A stretch of 7,542 nucleotides of DNA. Origin: an uncultured Peptococcaceae bacterium (lineage in GTDB: Bacteria; Bacillota; Peptococcia; Peptococcales; Peptococcaceae). The DNA is taken from assembly GCA_902492275.1 (NCBI GenBank), contig CABUKW010000142.1, forward strand, positions 1 to 7,542. Direction: 5' to 3'. A model generated the notes under the pieces. The model was not told the origin of the DNA and did no database searches. It was given only the letters and a program-made list of their open reading frames with translations. Position 1 is the first letter of the stretch; every line of letters begins with the position of its first letter. Of the stretch, positions 1-5,890 are shown in pieces. The translations under genes were made by a program, and so were the position numbers.

Positions 1-515
1 CTTTGGGTGTCGGTACAGTAAACCGGAGTGATTTCTTTGGTTAGCTGCCGGTTTTGCCGTTCAATTTGCAGAACAACAGCCTGATTTCGTTCTCCCAACT
101 GATTGACCAGTAAAGCCAATTGATCATCGTGGGTTACGGCGGCGCCATTTACCTGGGTGATGACATCGCCAGCTTGGATGCCGGCTTCTTCTGCAGGATT
201 TACCTGCTGATTGTCGACTGTGATTGGGGATTGTCCGACCACTAAAATCCCGTCGGTGCGCAATAAAATGCCGATGGCTTGTCCGCCCGGATAAAGCAGT
301 TTTTCCGGATAGCGTTCTGCATCGGTTTCCTGGCTGGGTACCAGCTCTAAAAGCCGCATACTGAGTTTGGGACTGAGTTGTTCTAATAATGCAGGTGAAT
401 AGGGAAAGGACAGGGCAGCGGCTTCATCTGCCGGTTTTTGCTGCGCAGCATATAATCCACAGCTTGCGCCGGCAATTAAGAGAGAACAGAGCACGGTTTT
501 CCATCTTTTTTTCAA
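1..515 (-). CDS. spoIVB: SpoIVB, stage IV sporulation signalling peptidase (N-terminal part, cut by window edge)
   Basis: The visible 171 residues are the N-terminus of SpoIVB, the S55-family serine peptidase. The forespore makes it and it crosses into the intermembrane space, where it triggers SpoIVFB-dependent activation of pro-sigma-K (known family role). Seen here: a basic start (KKRWK), one hydrophobic signal-anchor at about residues 7-24, a linker, the family motif YPGGQAIGILLRTDGILVVG at 75-94, then a PDZ domain to about 160 with PAEEAGIQAGDVITQVNG at 107-124. The catalytic S55 domain lies beyond the left edge. I chose the TTG start at 515 because GAGGTGA (527-521) sits five bases before it. 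A GTG at 524 would overlap that site. An in-frame ATG at 611 has no Shine-Dalgarno and lies upstream of the candidate promoter. The usual partner recN is not directly upstream. Identity is firm; the exact start is less so. Confidence 0.9.
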   Translation of the reverse strand, partial: MKKRWKTVLCSLLIAGASCGLYAAQQKPADEAAALSFPYSPALLEQLSPKLSMRLLELVPSQETDAERYPEKLLYPGGQAIGILLRTDGILVVGQSPITVDNQQVNPAEEAGIQAGDVITQVNGAAVTHDDQLALLVNQLGERNQAVVLQIERQNRQLTKEITPVYCTDTQ

Positions 516-527
516 AACTGTCACCTC
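516..527 (-). promoter_or_regulatory. Ribosome binding site deciding the spoIVB start
   Basis: On the minus strand GAGGTGA (527-521) is a near-perfect match to the anti-16S consensus and is followed by CAGTT and then TTG at 515-513. It covers the in-frame GTG at 524-522, which argues for the TTG as initiator. Confidence 0.65.
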
Positions 528-564
528 ACTGACAGCTCCAACCTTCCTTTGTCGTGCCCGTTTA

Positions 565-593
565 TAATCTGTCCAGAAGCCAAGCCAGTGAAC
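565..593 (-). promoter_or_regulatory. Candidate forespore (sigma-F/sigma-G type) promoter for spoIVB
   Basis: Read on the minus strand, GGACAGATTA (574-565) fits the sigma-F -10 consensus GGNNANAHTR as I remember it from Bacillus. GTTCA (593-589) matches four of five positions of GYWTA, with a 14-base spacer. The same bases also read as a sigma-G-like pair: GTTCA, 17 bases, then CAGATTA against CATNNTA. Bacillus spoIVB is known to use both forespore sigma factors, so the match is biologically apt. It would start transcription near 557 and leave a leader of about 40 bases with the Shine-Dalgarno in it. The short spacer and the mismatches keep this tentative. Confidence 0.4.
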
Positions 594-776
594 CGTCAAA
601 GATTTACCCATAATGCACAGGATTTTACGGCGGAAAAAAAGCACAGTGGTTCAAACAGGTGCTTGTGCGGTTTCTGGGTGTTGCAGCAAGCCTTTTGTAA
701 TTTTTAGAAAAATTTTTGCTTAATTGCTTCGTTCAATTAGTATGGAAAAAGCATGGAAAATCTTTTTTGCAAAGGG

Positions 777-805
777 TTGATTTCTATATCTGAAACTGTT
801 AGACT
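777..805 (+). promoter_or_regulatory. Candidate sigma-A promoter for the phosphodiesterase gene
   Basis: TTGATT (777-782), a 17-base spacer and TAGACT (800-805) preceded by TG at 797-798 form a weak -35 with an extended -10. Each hexamer matches four of six consensus positions. It would give a leader of about 50 bases ending in the purine-rich site GGGAGAAGGA (844-853). Confidence 0.4.
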
Positions 806-864
806 GAGACATACAAAAGTCGAAAGACCAAAAAATCATCAGTGGGAGAAGGACAGAAGAAACA

Positions 865-2529
865 ATGAACAACATGGAATTGCAGATGAAAAGAGTTATT
901 TTTTTGCTAATCGGAGGGTTGCTGGTTAGTTGGCTTTGTTGGCTGCTGCTGAGTCAGCCGGCGCAGGCGGCAGAATATCCCAGGGCGATTGCCCATGGCT
1001 GCGGAGCCATTCAGGGCGATGCCGTGACCAATTCGCAGGAAGCTTTCGAGCAGACCATTGCCAATGGATTTCAGTACATAGAAGTGGACATGGCCTTTAC
1101 GACCGATGGTCAGATTGCCATGATTCATGATTGGGAGAGTTCTGCCAGCTATTATTTAGGTTTGGGGCAGAATAAAGCGGTCTCTTTTGCGCAGTATCAA
1201 CAGTGTCGGGTGATGAACAAATATACGCCGTTGGATATGGATAGGCTGGCTGAGATTTTGCAGCAGCATCCGCAGGTGTCCGAGATTACTGATACCAAAG
1301 AAGATAATCTTGCTATTTTGACCTATATTCAAAAAAATTATCCTCAGATTGTGGCGCAAGTCATTCCGCAGATTTATCAGTACGAAGAATACGATGCGGT
1401 GAAAGCCTTAGGGTATGATAAAATTATTTTGACCTTGTATAAAATGACCAATGAACGTAATGGAGCTCGCATTGCCAAATTTGTGCAAGAACATCAAATT
1501 TATGCGGTTACCATGCCGGTAGAGCTGGCTTCCGGTGAATTGGCAAAAACCTTGCAAAGCTATGGCATTGCCGTTTATATGCATACGGTCAATAGTCTGC
1601 AGCAAACAGTGACAGCGATCAATGCTGGTGCGTATGGTATTTATACCGATTCTTTGCTGCCTGAGGAGGTCACCTATCCTAGCTGGCAATATTATTTGGC
1701 TCGCAGCAACAACAATAACCAGCAGTTATCAATTGAGCTGCAGCAGGGGCAATTGCAGCTGAATATGCGTACGCCGAACCAGAAAGGCAGTGTGGCTTAT
1801 TATATTGGCGAACAGCTATTGGTGCAGGGTAGTCTTAACCAGGTTTTAAAGGCAGATCTCTCCCAGATTGCTACTGGTCAATATACACTGACAGCCCGTT
1901 TGTATAACGGTGATCATCAGCAGGTGGCTACAAAAAACTATTTGCTTTGGAAGGATCAAAGCTGTGTGTTGCTGTTAGCGCCGCAGTGCCGTTATATTTT
2001 GGCGCAATTCTCTACGCTGGGAGATTTTTCGCAGGCTTTGGTCAATCAATCTCAACGGATACAACAGATTGCGCAAGAAAGCTTTTTTGCTAAACGAGGC
2101 AGCGCAGTATATTATCATAACGGTCGTACTGGGCTGTATCTTAGCGGCGATACGCTGTTATCGTCCATTGCTGCTGATAGCCAGGGCAATATCTATACCT
2201 CGTTGTATGATACGGCTGTCGCGTTAGGTGCATCTGAGGTTCAGATGAACAACACTACAAAAGCAATGGATATTGGTTATCAAGGGAAAAACTATCAGGC
2301 CGGGATTGCCGGCACGACAAAACGCTATCGAAATAATGTGCCGGTGCTGCAGCGTAAGGTGCAATTGTATCGCAATCGGGCTATGGCTGACGGCAGGTTT
2401 TATCAGGAGCTGACTGGCCGTGGCTATGTTCAGCAGGGGGAATATTTAATCATACTGCCTGCGGATGTGACAGTAACAGCAGCAGAGCAACAGGCTTTGC
2501 TGGAAATTGCCGAGCAGCTGTATCAATAA
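865..2529 (+). CDS. Exported glycerophosphodiester phosphodiesterase-like protein with C-terminal stalk-like domain
   Basis: This 554-residue protein should hydrolyse glycerophosphodiesters to glycerol-3-phosphate and an alcohol outside the cytoplasm (family inference). A hydrophobic segment at 11-29 ends in QPAQAAEY, a plausible signal-peptidase site near 36; without cleavage it would be an anchor. The GDPD domain spans about 40-270. Its core catalytic set is present: H44, E73 and D75 (EVD), and H88-D89, followed by GAYGIYTD near 255-262. Two oddities are that HRG is replaced by HGCG (44-47) and the ENT motif by TNSQEAF (55-61). Residues 280-365 look beta-rich. Residues 430-532, with TSLYDTAVALGAS at 445-457, resemble a copper-amine-oxidase-N 'stalk' domain, often linked to surface attachment. 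The protein is rich in glutamine. GGGAGAAGGA precedes ATG 865 at a slightly long 11 bases; ATG 874 and 886 are weaker alternatives. It is a single-gene unit with its own terminator. The substrate is unknown. Confidence 0.87.
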   Translation: MNNMELQMKRVIFLLIGGLLVSWLCWLLLSQPAQAAEYPRAIAHGCGAIQGDAVTNSQEAFEQTIANGFQYIEVDMAFTTDGQIAMIHDWESSASYYLGLGQNKAVSFAQYQQCRVMNKYTPLDMDRLAEILQQHPQVSEITDTKEDNLAILTYIQKNYPQIVAQVIPQIYQYEEYDAVKALGYDKIILTLYKMTNERNGARIAKFVQEHQIYAVTMPVELASGELAKTLQSYGIAVYMHTVNSLQQTVTAINAGAYGIYTDSLLPEEVTYPSWQYYLARSNNNNQQLSIELQQGQLQLNMRTPNQKGSVAYYIGEQLLVQGSLNQVLKADLSQIATGQYTLTARLYNGDHQQVATKNYLLWKDQSCVLLLAPQCRYILAQFSTLGDFSQALVNQSQRIQQIAQESFFAKRGSAVYYHNGRTGLYLSGDTLLSSIAADSQGNIYTSLYDTAVALGASEVQMNNTTKAMDIGYQGKNYQAGIAGTTKRYRNNVPVLQRKVQLYRNRAMADGRFYQELTGRGYVQQGEYLIILPADVTVTAAEQQALLEIAEQLYQ

Positions 2530-2560
2530 GCAACTATCGTACAATATGAGAAGTTCGGGA

Positions 2561-2609
2561 GACCTGTACCATACAAACGAAATGAATTGTATGATACAGG
2601 TCTATTTTT
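2561..2609 (+). terminator. Rho-independent terminator after the phosphodiesterase gene
   Basis: GACCTGTACCATACAA (2561-2576) pairs with TTGTATGATACAGGTC (2587-2602) over 16 positions with one C-A mismatch, around a 10-base loop. TATTTTTG follows. It lies 32 bases after the stop codon at 2527-2529. Confidence 0.85.
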
Positions 2610-2655
2610 GTAGAAGTAGAATAGGTAAATGGTGTGGTACTGTTATTAGAATTGT

Positions 2656-2683
2656 TTGGTTGCAATCCGATTTCCGGTATGAT
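2656..2683 (+). promoter_or_regulatory. Candidate sigma-A promoter for the DUF4261 gene
   Basis: TATGAT (2678-2683) is a five-of-six -10. A poor -35, TTGGTT (2656-2661), lies 16 bases upstream. The -10 sits inside the near-palindrome GGTATGATACC (2676-2686), whose arms match perfectly around one central base, so a repressor could cover it. The gene needs a promoter here because a terminator precedes it. Confidence 0.35.
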
Positions 2684-2736
2684 ACCATGTGTAATAATAG
2701 GGCCCGCATATCGGGGAATGAGGGGGTATTAATAAA

Positions 2737-3627
2737 ATGGAATTAGAGTGTGAGCCAATGACAGTGTTGACGGAAGAACATAGTGCTGCAGAGCAGCGGA
2801 ATTATACTGGCAGCTTTTGTGGATTTGTTCTGTTGGATAGGGCAACCTATGACCTACATCGTTTGGCTGCGCGGTTAAAGCAACGTTGGAGCATGGTGCC
2901 GGAAGTGGCGGAGCAAGCAGAAATTACCATTGAAGGCGGTCAGGAGGGAGACTGGCTGGAACAATTGCTGGCAGAAGAAACGGTGGATGTTCTGACAGAG
3001 CCGGAAATGCAGGAGGGCAATCTGGTATTTGATATACCGGGCGCTATGGTTGCCGTCAGCTTTGAGCCGTTTCCGGTGCCTGACGGCGAGGCCGAGCGTT
3101 ACGCTGCCAGCAATTATTTTTGGCCAGAGGCAGTGGCGGTTACCAAACGGCATGTGGCCCATTTGATGATTGCTGTATTGCCTCGAGACATGGCGCCGGT
3201 GGAAGCAGGCAAAACTTATGTGAAAGTGATTACTTCCTGTTTGGAGGCTGAAAATGCCATCGGTGTGTATACCTCAGGCACAGTGCTGGAACCGGAATTT
3301 TATCGGAATGGAGCCGCAGCTATGGAACAGGGCGAGCTGCCGCTGTTAAATTGGCTTCATTTTGGCGTATACCAGAATGAGTATGGCAGCAACGGCTATA
3401 CCATCGGAATGGACGCTTTTGGGAAGGATGAATTGGAGGTGCTGGGCAGCCAGCACACACTGGAGGAAGTGCGGACGTTTTTGTTTGATATGGCATATTA
3501 TATGCTGGAAACGGACGTAACCTTAAAAAACGGCGAGATAATCGGGTTTGCTGCAGAGCAGAAGCTTTCTTTTAAGCGGGGCGATGGCGTGGCCGTAGAC
3601 GGTCACAGTATCCAGATTGCTTATTGA
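2737..3627 (+). CDS. DUF4261 domain protein of unknown function
   Basis: This 296-residue soluble protein has no signal peptide or membrane segment. From about residue 100 on it matches my memory of the DUF4261 family: PGAMVAVSFEPFPVPDGEAE (101-120), NYFWPEA (126-132), a histidine-rich strand RHVAHLMIAVLP (138-149), AIGVYTSGTVLEPEFY (174-189), ELPLLNWLHFGVYQ (200-213), YTIGMDAFGKDELEV (221-235) and the closing NGEIIGFAAEQKLSF (265-279). The family has no established biochemical function and I assign none. Residues 1-99 are acidic and include FCGFVLLDRATYDL (28-41), which looks like the start of the alpha/beta fold. AGGGGG (2721-2726) lies 10 bases before ATG 2737. ATG 2758 lacks a comparable site. 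It appears to be monocistronic, with terminator and promoter before it and 483 non-coding bases after it. The family call is fairly sure. Confidence 0.83.
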   Translation: MELECEPMTVLTEEHSAAEQRNYTGSFCGFVLLDRATYDLHRLAARLKQRWSMVPEVAEQAEITIEGGQEGDWLEQLLAEETVDVLTEPEMQEGNLVFDIPGAMVAVSFEPFPVPDGEAERYAASNYFWPEAVAVTKRHVAHLMIAVLPRDMAPVEAGKTYVKVITSCLEAENAIGVYTSGTVLEPEFYRNGAAAMEQGELPLLNWLHFGVYQNEYGSNGYTIGMDAFGKDELEVLGSQHTLEEVRTFLFDMAYYMLETDVTLKNGEIIGFAAEQKLSFKRGDGVAVDGHSIQIAY

Positions 3628-3818
3628 GTGAGCGAAAACTTATTACCATGGTAAAAGACAACAGCCGTTTTTAAAATCGCAAAGCGGCGTAGAACGATGT
3701 AGGGTTGATGCTGGGTATTTTAGATCAAACAATAGGGTTATATAAAACATGAAAAAGTGTTACATGTCTTACGCTATTACATTGAAATGTTGTGTCCCAA
3801 AGCAGAAAACTCCGTCTC

Positions 3819-3870
3819 CTCTGTATCTTCTCAGGAAGATGATTTCCAGAGTGTAAAAACTTCTCTTTTT
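3819..3870 (+). terminator. Weak candidate terminator downstream of the DUF4261 gene
   Basis: ATCTTC-TCAG-GAAGAT (3825-3840) is a perfect 6-bp stem with a 4-base loop. CTCTG (3819-3823) can pair with CAGAG (3847-3851) outside it, leaving a bulge. A T-rich but interrupted tract follows at 3861-3870. It is about 190 bases after the stop, so it is only a possible end for that transcript. Confidence 0.25.
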
Positions 3871-3918
3871 CTTGTAGTGATATTATTAGGTTGTCGCAGT
3901 TAGGGCAGTTGTATTAAG

Positions 3919-3944
3919 GTAAATGTTGAAAGTAAATGTTGAAA
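3919..3944. repeat. 13-bp perfect tandem repeat upstream of the promoter
   Basis: GTAAATGTTGAAA occurs twice head to tail at 3919-3931 and 3932-3944. The pair ends 39 bases before the -35 box at 3984, a normal place for an activator binding in two phased copies. One helical turn plus about two bases separates equivalent positions. It could also be a simple slippage duplication. Confidence 0.8.
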
Positions 3945-3983
3945 CTTTTTATGCTGCAGCTATGGAGAACATACAGAAGATAC

Positions 3984-4012
3984 TTGCCAAATGGAAAAAA
4001 ATTCTTTATAAT
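3984..4012 (+). promoter_or_regulatory. Strong sigma-A promoter for the c-di-GMP signalling gene
   Basis: TTGCCA (3984-3989), exactly 17 bases, then a perfect TATAAT (4007-4012). Transcription would start near 4019 and give a leader of about 92 bases before ATG 4111. This is the best promoter match in the window. Confidence 0.8.
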
Positions 4013-4040
4013 AGAGTGGAAGTTATTTTTCTCTGAGGTT

Positions 4041-4061
4041 TTTTCAAATATTTTTTGAAAA
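4041..4061 (+). other. AT-rich hairpin in the leader of the c-di-GMP signalling gene
   Basis: TTTTCAAA (4041-4048) and TTTGAAAA (4054-4061) form an 8-bp stem with a 5-base loop, extendable by two G-U pairs. It has no GC clamp and no T run after it, so it is not a convincing terminator. It could be an operator within the transcribed leader. Confidence 0.4.
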
Positions 4062-4100
4062 GGTAGCTGACTACAGAGGCATTCTGGCTGGAAGGCTGAG

Positions 4101-4110
4101 AGGAGGGCCT
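4101..4110 (+). promoter_or_regulatory. Close-set ribosome binding site of the c-di-GMP signalling gene
   Basis: AGGAGGG (4101-4107) is a full-strength site but leaves only three to four bases before ATG 4111, tighter than usual. No better in-frame start follows within the first residues of the receiver fold, so 4111 is kept. Confidence 0.7.
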
Positions 4111-5709
4111 ATGGAGAATAAAGGCGTTATTTTGCTGGTTGGACAAGGAACATCATTTGGCGCGAATTTGTTAGAGCAATTTCACTTTGTATCTATAGAA
4201 GAACAAGTACTGACAGAGGAAAAAGTGCTGGAATTGATGCCGGATTTGATTTTATTGTGCGCGGGTCAGACAGAGCAAACAGCGATTGATTTACTGACAA
4301 AATTAAAGGAATGGACAATTAGCGGAGAAATTCCTGTATGTATTTTAGATTTTGCCGGAGATGCTTCTCTGGAAGCGATGGCCTTGAAAGGCGGTGCTAT
4401 TGATTATGTGGCGGCGCCGTTTGATGATGATGTTTTGTTATGGCGTTTGATGCGGGCTGTAGATACTTACCGGCAATATCGGGCATTACGGCAGGAGGTT
4501 GTAAATAAAGAAAATGAAATTGAACGGCTTTCTATGCAAACACTATCGGCCATTGCCAATCTGGTGGATTCCAAGGATCGCTATCTAAAGGGGCATTCTA
4601 TGCGGGTAGCGGAGTATGCTTGCGCGATTGCAGAAAAGCTGCACAAATCGGAAAAAGAAATTAAGGATCTTTACTGTATGGGGATGCTGCATGATATTGG
4701 AAAAATCGGCATTCCAGACACAGTGTTCACAAAGGCTGGCCAATTGACAGATTCGGAGTATTCTTTGGTAAAGCAACATACGATTGTAGGGAAAAATTTG
4801 CTGGAGGATTTGACCCGTATTCCCCATGCTTCTCTGGTGGCAGGCTATCATCATGAGTGGATAGACGGTAGCGGCTATTCGGCTGGTCTCAGAGGAGAAG
4901 AAATTCCCTTTGATGCGCGGATTATTAATATTGCAGATGCCTATGATGCCATGAATACCGACAGGTCCTACCGCAGCCGTTTGAGCAAGGAGGAAATCCG
5001 ACAGGAGCTGGAAAAGGGACGGGGCGTCCAGTTTGATTCTCAATTAGTGGATATTGTACTAGAGCTCATGGAGGAAAATTACGAACCGCAGAAATCTAAA
5101 CGAATGGAGGATTTTACCATTTCTTCATTGGCAGAGGAAAGCAATGCGCTTTTGCAGCGGTTGTTTATGGAATATACGGAAGAAATTAAGGATATTTCCC
5201 ATAAAGATGCTCTAACCGGATTGTGGAATCGGGGTTATGTGGAAAGCCAAGTGAATTCCTTTTTGCGTACTCGCCGTCATGTGGGGACTTTCATGATGCT
5301 GGACTTAGATGATTTTAAGGCGGTCAATGATACCTATGGGCATTTGGCCGGCGATCGGCTTTTAATCCAGTTTGGCGCTATTTTGCAGCATCTGAGCCGG
5401 GAAGAGGATATTGTGTGCCGTTTTGGCGGCGATGAGTTTGCTGTATTTTTAAAAGACTTGAACGATGCTGCAGTGGTGCAGCGCAAAGCAGAGTTATATA
5501 TCAAGACCTTATGGGAAACCTTACTGGAGCCGCAGGGGTATATGACAACTTCGGCATCAATTGGGATTGCAATGGCACCGCAACAAGGCAACAGTTTTGT
5601 AGAGTTATATCAAAAAGCGGATAAGGCCTTATATTATGTAAAACAGAATGGAAAGAACGGTTATCGGTTTTATGATGCTTCTTTAGAAGAAGCGCGGATG
5701 CAGCAGTGA
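4111..5709 (+). CDS. Pseudo-receiver / HD-GYP / GGDEF cyclic-di-GMP signalling protein
   Basis: This 532-residue cytoplasmic protein combines both directions of c-di-GMP metabolism. Residues 1-115 fold like a receiver but lack its chemistry: the acidic pair is G11-Q12, the phospho-acceptor aspartate is C50 (PDLILLC), the Thr/Ser is D80 and the lysine is A102. A helical linker (about 118-150) leads to an HD-GYP phosphodiesterase domain (about 145-325) with H162, H194-D195 in HDIGK, H223, H247-H248 in HHE, and D276. Its GYP motif reads GYS (255-257). A second helix (about 338-362) leads to a GGDEF diguanylate cyclase domain (about 362-525) with DALTGLWNR (366-374), intact GGDEF (439-443) and an inhibitory-site RxxD (R430, D433) exactly five residues before it. 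AGGAGG lies four bases before ATG 4111. Net activity, and whether one domain is regulatory, cannot be told from sequence. It is a single-gene unit under a strong promoter. Confidence 0.92.
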   Translation: MENKGVILLVGQGTSFGANLLEQFHFVSIEEQVLTEEKVLELMPDLILLCAGQTEQTAIDLLTKLKEWTISGEIPVCILDFAGDASLEAMALKGGAIDYVAAPFDDDVLLWRLMRAVDTYRQYRALRQEVVNKENEIERLSMQTLSAIANLVDSKDRYLKGHSMRVAEYACAIAEKLHKSEKEIKDLYCMGMLHDIGKIGIPDTVFTKAGQLTDSEYSLVKQHTIVGKNLLEDLTRIPHASLVAGYHHEWIDGSGYSAGLRGEEIPFDARIINIADAYDAMNTDRSYRSRLSKEEIRQELEKGRGVQFDSQLVDIVLELMEENYEPQKSKRMEDFTISSLAEESNALLQRLFMEYTEEIKDISHKDALTGLWNRGYVESQVNSFLRTRRHVGTFMMLDLDDFKAVNDTYGHLAGDRLLIQFGAILQHLSREEDIVCRFGGDEFAVFLKDLNDAAVVQRKAELYIKTLWETLLEPQGYMTTSASIGIAMAPQQGNSFVELYQKADKALYYVKQNGKNGYRFYDASLEEARMQQ

Positions 5710-5724
5710 TAGTTTAAACTTGAT

Positions 5725-5777
5725 ATATATAAAAAGAGCCTGTCATTTATAAGAGGAATGGCAGGCTCCTTTTATAT
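5725..5777. terminator. Bidirectional terminator between convergent transcripts
   Basis: GAGCCTGTCATT (5736-5747) pairs with AATGGCAGGCTC (5757-5768) over 12 positions with one G-U pair, around a 9-base loop. The stem is extended by flanking A and T runs (about 5727-5735 and 5770-5777) past one bulged C. On the plus strand it ends in CTTTTATAT, 27 bases after the stop at 5709. On the minus strand it ends in a run of five T followed by ATATAT, so it can also close the nadB-nadC-niaR transcript, whose last stop is at 5891. Confidence 0.85.
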
Positions 5778-5890
5778 GTGAGCAATCTATGTCTGCAACA
5801 TTTTTTAAGCAATTGCTGTTGCATGGAACGCCAACGATGGCCTCTATGCAGGGAACTGCGTATGGAAGATATGCAATGGCATTATTGGTC

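Larger units (their letters stand above)
525..864. other. Divergent intergenic region between spoIVB and the phosphodiesterase gene
   Basis: These 340 bases hold promoters for both flanking genes and no gene I can support. Besides the two promoter candidates listed separately there is a short inverted repeat, TAATTG-CTTCGTT-CAATTA (721-739), that could be an operator, and an AT-rich stretch around 698-720. I looked for the 3' end of recN, the usual gene before spoIVB, and did not recognise one on the minus strand. Confidence 0.6.
3628..4110. other. Long intergenic region before the c-di-GMP signalling gene
   Basis: These 483 bases contain no gene I can support. In order they hold a 12-bp perfect palindrome TTACCATGGTAA (3643-3654), a hairpin GCCGTTTT/AAAGCGGC (3664-3688), a bulged hairpin (3819-3851), a perfect 13-bp tandem repeat (3919-3944), a near-consensus sigma-A promoter (3984-4012) and a leader of about 90 bases with an AT-only-loop hairpin (4041-4061). 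A 35-codon frame beginning ATG AAA AAG at 3749 has no convincing ribosome site. The upstream 350 bases are longer than one promoter needs, so a small RNA or upstream control elements are possible. Confidence 0.55.

Noticed and set aside
459..471. GASC at residues 16-19 of SpoIVB as a lipoprotein box.
   Set aside because: The -3 position is glycine rather than leucine or similar, and SpoIVB is known with a membrane signal-anchor, not a lipid anchor.
516..611. In-frame 32-codon N-terminal extension of spoIVB from ATG at 611.
   Set aside because: No Shine-Dalgarno before 611, the extension would put charged residues before the signal anchor, and the better ribosome site and candidate promoter lie downstream of it.
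2507..2746. 79-codon plus-strand open frame across the phosphodiesterase end and the next gene's start.
   Set aside because: It runs through a clear terminator hairpin and overlaps two better genes; composition is not protein-like.
3643..3654. Perfect 12-bp palindrome TTACCATGGTAA just after the DUF4261 stop.
   Set aside because: A palindrome of this length is expected about once or twice by chance in a window this size, and its position offers no regulatory target.
3664..3720. CGCAAAGC core and GGGTTG...CTGGG bases resembling part of a class I c-di-GMP riboswitch, upstream of a c-di-GMP gene.
   Set aside because: The bases belong to a simple hairpin (GCCGTTTT/AAAGCGGC). There is no P2 stem with a GNRA loop and no closing P1, and the site lies well upstream of the gene's promoter at 3984.
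3749..3856. A 35-codon frame starting ATG AAA AAG with several cysteines and lysines.
   Set aside because: Only a distant, weak AGGG precedes it, no good promoter with a proper -35 is visible, and no family is recognised. Kept only as a possibility under the intergenic finding.
4585..5043. 152-codon minus-strand open frame inside the c-di-GMP gene.
   Set aside because: It is the antisense shadow of the strongly conserved HD-GYP domain and has no recognisable product.
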